Positions 1 to 3,689 of a stretch of DNA of 6,275 nucleotides are shown here, in pieces. A program made the translations under genes and the position numbers. The notes beneath the pieces were generated by a model, which did not search any database, was not told where the DNA came from, and saw only the letters and a list, made by a program, of their open reading frames with translations. This DNA is from Deltaproteobacteria bacterium. Lineage in GTDB: Bacteria; Desulfobacterota; Desulfarculia; Adiutricales; JAGVGV01. The stretch lies in the NCBI GenBank assembly GCA_020056895.1, contig JAGVGV010000534.1, positions 1-6,275 on the forward strand, read 5' to 3'. How positions within the stretch are numbered: position 1 is the stretch's first letter; each line of letters begins with the position of its first letter.

Positions 1-4
1 GAAT

Positions 5-12
5 AGGAAGGG
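5..12 (+). promoter_or_regulatory. Ribosome binding site of rnfB
   Basis: An AGGAAGGG purine run ends 8 bases before a GTG codon at 21. This supports GTG as the start, and the resulting N-terminus (MLTAALALGG, then a hydrophobic stretch) is what an RnfB protein should begin with. A TAG at 4-6 and a TAA at 14-16 may be stop codons of an upstream gene, possibly rnfA, but too little sequence is present to tell. Confidence 0.7.
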
Positions 13-20
13 TTAACAAC

Positions 21-2111
21 GTGTTAACGGCTGCTTTGGCATTGGGTGGACTGGGCATGGCGTGCGCCGCCGGCCTGGGGTATGCCGCCAAGGTTTTCCA
101 TGTAGAAGTCGATCCGAAAATCCAGGCTATTGAACAATCACTGCCCGGCGCCAATTGCGGCGGTTGCGGTTTCCCAGGTTGCAGCGGCGCGGCCGTGGCC
201 ATCGCCGAAGGTCGGGCTCCGGTCAACGTGTGCGTGGCCGGGGGCGCGGCGGTTTGGACCCAGGTGGCCGAAGTCCTGGGCGTGGCCGTGTCCCTCCGGG
301 AACGGGAAGTGGCCGCGGTCAAGTGCCGGGGCGGCGAAACCCGAGCCGATCAGCGGTTCGAATACGCCGGCATCACCGATTGCCGGGCCGCCGTCCTCCT
401 GTTCGGCGGCGACAAGATTTGCGAAGTGGGTTGCCTGGGCTTGGGCACCTGCCAATCCGTATGCCCCTTTGGCGCCATCCACCTGGGGCCGGACCGGATC
501 CCCGTGGTGGATGAAGAAGCCTGCACCGGATGCGGCACATGCGTTCGTCAGTGCCCCAAAAACGTTCTGCGGCTGGAATCCATCACCACGGGTCTGCTCC
601 ACATGAACAGCCGGACCGAATGCCTGGCCCCCTGCCAGGCCACCTGCCCGGCCCAGATCAACATTCCCGCGTACATTTCGCTGATCGCCGCCGGCCAGTA
701 CGAGGAAGCGGTTAAAAAGATCAAGGAACGGAACCCTTTGCCGCTCACCTGCGGCCGGGTCTGCCCTCACCCGTGCGAAGCCAAATGCCGGCGGATCATG
801 GTGGATGAACCGGTCAACATCAACCATCTCAAACGGTTCGCCGCCGATTACGAAATGGATTCGGGCCGGCACATCGTCCCCCCGCTGTCCCCCGAAACCG
901 GAAAGAAAGTGGCCATCATCGGCGGCGGTCCTTGCGGTCTTACGGCGGCCTATTATCTGCGGCGGCTGGGACACGGAGCCACCATTTTCGAAGCCATGCC
1001 CAAGCTCGGCGGCATGCTCCGGTACGGCATTCCCGAATACCGGCTGCCCAAGAAAACCCTGGATTGGGAGATCGAAGGCATTACCGGTCTGGGCGTCGAG
1101 GTCCGGGCGAATGTCAAGATGGGCAAGGATTTCACCTTCGCCGACCTGCGGAAAGAAGGCTTCGACGCGGTTTTCATCGCCACCGGCGCCTGGGAAAGCC
1201 GGAAAATGCAAGTGGAAGGCGAAGACGACCTGGCCGGCGTGATTTCCGGCACGATCTTGCTGACCCAGCGGGGCTTGAACGAAGAAACCCCCATCGGCAA
1301 GAAGGTGGTGGTCGTCGGCGGCGGCAACACCGCCATGGACGCGGCCCGGACGTCGTGGCGGCTGGGCGCCGAGGAGGTCACCCTCCTGTATCGCCGGTCC
1401 CGAGCCGAAATGCCGGCCAACGACATCGAAGTCGAGGAAGCCGAAAAGGAAGGCGTTCATTTTCAATTCCTGGCGTTGCCCACCCGCCTGATCGGTGATG
1501 AAAACGGTAAGGTCACGCACCTTGAATACATCCGGATGGAACTGGGCGAACCCGACGCTTCGGGCCGCCGCAAACCCGTCCCGGTCCAGGGGTCCGAAAC
1601 CCTGATCGAAGTGGACAACGTGTACGCCGCCATCGGTCAGTATGCCGACGTGGATTTCGTGCCTTCCGAAGGCCCGGACGCCCTCAAGATCAGCCGCTGG
1701 AAAACCATCGACGGCCACGCCCGGACCCTTCAAACCAATGTGTTCGACGTTTTCGTCGGCGGCGACCATTACACCGGACCCGCCACGGCCGTTCAGGCCA
1801 TCGGCGGCGGCCGCCGGGCCGCCCGGGCCATGCACCAATTGCTGTCCGGCCAAACGGTGGCCCCCCAACTGGACGAATTCGAAGGCAAGGTGGTGGAGCG
1901 CGTCCACTCGGATGAACTCGTTCACGTGGAAAAATCGATCCGGGAAAAAATGCCGGAACTCGTGGTGGACGAACGCCGCCTCAATTTCAGCGAAGTGGAA
2001 CTCGGTTTCACCCAGGAACAGGCCGCCCGCGAAGCCGAGCGGTGCCTGAACTGCGGTTTGTATTGCGCCGGCCGGGTCCAGCGGACATTGACCTGGCTTT
2101 CGGCTCGTTGA
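21..2111 (+). CDS. rnfB: RnfB iron-sulfur subunit fused to a GltD/NfnB-like FAD- and NAD(P)H-binding oxidoreductase domain
   Basis: Predicted electron-entry subunit of the membrane-bound Rnf complex (ferredoxin:NAD+ oxidoreductase, ion-pumping), with an added flavin domain. Residues 2-23 form one membrane helix. The RnfB cluster motif CX2CX4CX16C follows (C46, C49, C54, C71), then the RnfB-type C102 and C121. Two ferredoxin-like cluster motifs come next: C134, C138, C144, C148 (CX3CX5CX3CP) and C168, C171, C174, C178 (CX2CX2CX3CP). From about residue 195 the protein becomes GltD/NfnB-like. It has cysteine groups C201, C205, C209 and C244, C248, C252, C256, an FAD Rossmann loop GGGPCG (301-306), a second nucleotide loop GGGNTA (433-438) followed by YRRSRAEMPA typical of NADPH binding, and a second FAD motif near 579-600 (GGDHYTGPATAVQAIGGG). 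Three more cysteines lie near the C-terminus (C675, C678, C682). Ordinary RnfB proteins are about 190-330 residues, so 696 reflects a true in-frame fusion; I see no stop or frameshift at the junction. The GTG start is supported by a good ribosome binding site. apbE follows after 33 bases. The domain calls are secure. That the GltD part supplies NAD(P)H chemistry to Rnf is inference. Confidence 0.93.
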   Translation: MLTAALALGGLGMACAAGLGYAAKVFHVEVDPKIQAIEQSLPGANCGGCGFPGCSGAAVAIAEGRAPVNVCVAGGAAVWTQVAEVLGVAVSLREREVAAVKCRGGETRADQRFEYAGITDCRAAVLLFGGDKICEVGCLGLGTCQSVCPFGAIHLGPDRIPVVDEEACTGCGTCVRQCPKNVLRLESITTGLLHMNSRTECLAPCQATCPAQINIPAYISLIAAGQYEEAVKKIKERNPLPLTCGRVCPHPCEAKCRRIMVDEPVNINHLKRFAADYEMDSGRHIVPPLSPETGKKVAIIGGGPCGLTAAYYLRRLGHGATIFEAMPKLGGMLRYGIPEYRLPKKTLDWEIEGITGLGVEVRANVKMGKDFTFADLRKEGFDAVFIATGAWESRKMQVEGEDDLAGVISGTILLTQRGLNEETPIGKKVVVVGGGNTAMDAARTSWRLGAEEVTLLYRRSRAEMPANDIEVEEAEKEGVHFQFLALPTRLIGDENGKVTHLEYIRMELGEPDASGRRKPVPVQGSETLIEVDNVYAAIGQYADVDFVPSEGPDALKISRWKTIDGHARTLQTNVFDVFVGGDHYTGPATAVQAIGGGRRAARAMHQLLSGQTVAPQLDEFEGKVVERVHSDELVHVEKSIREKMPELVVDERRLNFSEVELGFTQEQAAREAERCLNCGLYCAGRVQRTLTWLSAR

Positions 2112-2133
2112 CCGTTGGCCGCCTATAATGGAT

Positions 2134-2137
2134 GGAG
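2134..2137 (+). promoter_or_regulatory. Ribosome binding site of apbE
   Basis: GGAG (within GGAGAAG) lies 7 bases before the ATG at 2145 and decides the start. An in-frame TTG at 2115 would add ten residues, but it has no Shine-Dalgarno sequence of its own and would push the twin-arginine motif away from the N-terminus. Confidence 0.65.
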
Positions 2138-2144
2138 AAGACCC

Positions 2145-3155
2145 ATGATCTTCGCGAATAAAACCACCCGGCGGGACTTTTTGAAACTGTGCAGCGCGGC
2201 CGGGCTTCTGGCCGCCACGCCGAGCATCCTGGTCCCCCTGGCCGAAGCGTCTTCCGCTTCCGAACGGTTTACCGAAACCCGGTTGAAAATGGGGACGTTC
2301 GTCCAGTTCACCCTGGCCGCGGACTCGAAAGACCGGGCCGACGAGGCCCTGGCCGCCGCCTGGAGCGAGATTGACCGTCTTTCCGACGTGTTCGACCGCC
2401 ACCGGCCCGGCACGGTGCTTTCCGAACTCAACGCCGCCGGCCGGCTTTCCGACCCCGGGCCCGAGATGATCGACGTACTTGGCCAGGCCGCCGACGTGCA
2501 CCATCTGTCCGATGGCGCCTTCGATCCATCCATTCTGCCCTTGCTCGCCCTGTTGGAAGAGAGCTTCCAGAAAAACAAGCGTCCACCCGATGACCAGGCC
2601 GTGACCGAGGCCCTTGAACTGGTGGATTTTTCCGCCGTACGCTTCGACCGCCGCGAAGTGGCTCTCAAGGGCCAGGGACAGCGGATCACCCTGGACGGCG
2701 TGGCCAAGGGGTACATCGTGGACCGGGCCGGCGCGGCCCTCCGGGCCAAAGGCGTGGAAAACGCACTGATCAACGCCGGCGGGGATGTGTTGGCTTTGGG
2801 GTTCAGCGATACCGGCCGGCCCTGGCGGGTGGCGGTGCAGGACCCCTTCCATCGGGACCGGTTCCTGAAAATCATCGCCCTGGCCAATCAGGCCGTGGCC
2901 ACATCCGGCAGCTATGAAGTGTTTTTCGACCCGGAACACCATAACCATCATCTGATCGATCCCCGGAAAGGCCGGAGCGCCGATATTCTGGTTTCCGCCT
3001 CCACGCTGGCGCCCACGGCGGCCCGGGCCGACGCCTTGGCCACCGCCCTGTTCGTCGGGCCTCAAATGGCGGCCAAGGTCGAAGGGATGATCGTGAACCG
3101 GGACGGCCGGGCTGATGCCACGCCCCGGTTTGAAAAGTTGTATCTCGAAGGCTGA
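2145..3155 (+). CDS. apbE: FAD:protein FMN transferase ApbE with a Tat signal peptide
   Basis: Mg2+-dependent enzyme that splits FAD and attaches FMN through a phosphoester bond to a Thr or Ser of target proteins. In Rnf systems the targets are RnfG and RnfD, on the outer face of the membrane. Numbered from the ATG, the 336-residue product begins with a twin-arginine signal: TTRRDFLK (7-14), then a hydrophobic stretch, with a likely cleavage site after AEA near residue 35. No lipobox is seen. ApbE-family motifs appear in order: KMGT near 48-51, LDGVAKG (183-189), NAGGD (210-214), TSGSYE (253-258), HHLIDP (268-273) and ADALATAL (295-302), which holds the metal-binding Asp (D296) and Thr (T300). 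The length is normal for the family and the catalytic blocks look intact. It lies 33 bases after rnfB on the same strand, so co-transcription is likely, and the hairpins after its stop suggest it is the last gene of the operon. That its substrates are the RnfG and RnfD of this operon is inferred from context. Confidence 0.94.
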   Translation: MIFANKTTRRDFLKLCSAAGLLAATPSILVPLAEASSASERFTETRLKMGTFVQFTLAADSKDRADEALAAAWSEIDRLSDVFDRHRPGTVLSELNAAGRLSDPGPEMIDVLGQAADVHHLSDGAFDPSILPLLALLEESFQKNKRPPDDQAVTEALELVDFSAVRFDRREVALKGQGQRITLDGVAKGYIVDRAGAALRAKGVENALINAGGDVLALGFSDTGRPWRVAVQDPFHRDRFLKIIALANQAVATSGSYEVFFDPEHHNHHLIDPRKGRSADILVSASTLAPTAARADALATALFVGPQMAAKVEGMIVNRDGRADATPRFEKLYLEG

Positions 3156-3167
3156 CCGATTATCCAA

Positions 3168-3191
3168 CGGGTTCTGAATACCCGGATTTTT
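3168..3191 (+). terminator. Intrinsic terminator-like hairpin after apbE (first of two)
   Basis: CGGGT (3168-3172) pairs with ACCCG (3180-3184) around a 7-base loop, followed after two bases by TTTTT (3187-3191). It begins 13 bases after the apbE stop. The stem is short (5 bp), so by itself it is a modest terminator, but the T tract is good. Confidence 0.5.
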
Positions 3192-3194
3192 CAA

Positions 3195-3239
3195 CGGCTT
3201 TCCCGGCCCGCTCATCCGCCGGGGAAGCCGCTTTCGTTT
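3195..3239 (+). terminator. Intrinsic terminator-like hairpin after apbE (second of two)
   Basis: The arm at 3195-3207 pairs with 3218-3230 over 13 bp, with one G-U pair, around a 10-base loop. Core arms are CGGCTTTCCCGG and CCGGGGAAGCCG. It is followed by a broken T tract, CTTTCGTTT. The opposite strand has an A-rich, not T-rich, flank, so the element works in the + direction. Its place 40 bases after apbE fits an operon end. The interrupted T tract is the weak point. Confidence 0.6.
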
Positions 3240-3312
3240 GATATCCCCTTGGGGCGCCATCCCTCGAAAGGGCCGGCCGGGCCCTCTTATCCGTGGAGCC
3301 CACCTTTTCCGA

Positions 3313-3341
3313 TTGTTAAACGAAGCGATTGGTGCTATTTT
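3313..3341 (+). promoter_or_regulatory. Candidate sigma70-type promoter upstream of the sensor kinase
   Basis: TTGTTA (3313-3318) and TATTTT (3336-3341) are separated by exactly 17 bases, each matching the consensus at 4 of 6 positions. They lie in the most AT-rich patch of the intergenic region, downstream of the operon terminators. Transcription would begin near 3348, giving the kinase mRNA a leader of roughly 340 bases. Both hexamers are imperfect, so this is a candidate only. Confidence 0.35.
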
Positions 3342-3492
3342 TCAATGCCGTCTCCACCGTGATCTTCGGGAACGGCCACGGCCCCCTGGTTTCCCGTCGA
3401 ACGAGAGAGATCGGACCGGGCCTCCCGCCGTTACGAAGGCTGCTTCAATCCATCGGATTCACCGGACCTCCGGGCTTTTTCATGTTGGTTTG

Positions 3493-3660
3493 GGAACGTC
3501 CGAACGCCCGTTCGGGCGGGATGTTCCAGGAAACGGTTACAGTTTGGACGGCCACCAACCGGGTGGTTTCCTAATCATCACGGTTTTGACTGGTGGGACA
3601 ACCAACCAACAGGCGTCGCCGGGGGCGGATGGACCCGCGACCGGCCGGTTGTTCCCCCAG
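3493..3660 (+). other. Candidate structured 5' leader or small RNA (three consecutive foldable elements)
   Basis: Element A: 3493-3501 pairs with 3519-3527 (9 bp, one G-U). A 3-base bulge GAA (3502-3504) follows, then 3505-3509 pairs with 3514-3518 (5 bp), closed by the tetraloop GTTC. Element B starts at the next base: 3528-3533 pairs with 3567-3572 (6 bp), a 5-base bulge lies on the right, then CGGTT (3534-3538) pairs with AACCG (3557-3561). Element C: 3590-3603 pairs with 3647-3660 (14 positions, one mismatch, one G-U). It encloses a CGCC/GGCG mini-hairpin (3617-3627). Element C ends 18 bases before the kinase Shine-Dalgarno sequence, so it could control translation or be a riboswitch-like platform. 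Element A has no T tract and is not a terminator. I recognise no known riboswitch signature. High GC content makes chance pairing common, so function is unproven. Confidence 0.35.
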
Positions 3661-3678
3661 AATCAGGCACATCATTCC

Positions 3679-3682
3679 GGAG
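3679..3682 (+). promoter_or_regulatory. Ribosome binding site of the sensor kinase
   Basis: GGAG lies 7 bases before the ATG at 3690. It favours this start over the later in-frame ATG at 3867 (Met60), which has no purine-rich sequence in front of it. Confidence 0.6.
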
Positions 3683-3689
3683 ACGGAAC

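Larger units (their letters stand above)
3156..3689. other. 534-base intergenic region between apbE and the sensor kinase
   Basis: No open frame here has a ribosome binding site plus recognisable protein content. Candidate frames such as 3329-3574 (81 codons, TTG start) have unfamiliar composition and no Shine-Dalgarno sequence. The first 85 bases hold the two operon terminators. GC-rich short palindromes follow (for example AGGGCC/GGCCCT at 3269-3285). A relatively AT-rich patch with a promoter-like pair lies at 3313-3341. Near 3417-3427 and 3462-3473 are two small GC hairpins inside a 13-base near-direct repeat (ACCGGGCCTCCCG and ACCGGACCTCCGG, 11 of 13 identical); the second is followed by CTTTTT at 3475-3480. 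From 3493 to 3660 lies the chain of foldable elements listed separately. The length and structure suggest a regulated leader or a small RNA gene, not simple spacer. Confidence 0.7.

Noticed and set aside
355..363. GGTTCGAAT, resembling a tRNA T-loop
   Set aside because: It lies within rnfB coding sequence, in a region typical of the family, with no acceptor or anticodon arms around it.
2124..2129. A perfect TATAAT between rnfB and apbE
   Set aside because: No -35-like hexamer lies at 16-18 bases. The TTGACC copies at 2088 and 2108 are at the wrong distances (30 and 10 bases), and there is no extended -10 TGN. An internal apbE promoter is possible but unsupported.
2115..2144. TTG at 2115 as the apbE start
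   Set aside because: The ATG at 2145 has a well-placed GGAG and gives a standard Tat signal peptide; the longer form would start with an odd ten-residue extension.
138..3260. A 1040-codon open frame on the - strand covering rnfB and apbE
   Set aside because: Its translation is rich in Gly, Pro, His and Arg with no recognisable domain, and it lies antisense to two genes with clear family motifs. It is a by-product of high GC content and codon bias.
3329..3574. An 81-codon + strand frame in the intergenic region (TTG start)
   Set aside because: No Shine-Dalgarno sequence, no recognised similarity, and it runs through the hairpin-forming sequence from 3493 onwards. A real small protein cannot be fully excluded, but nothing supports one.
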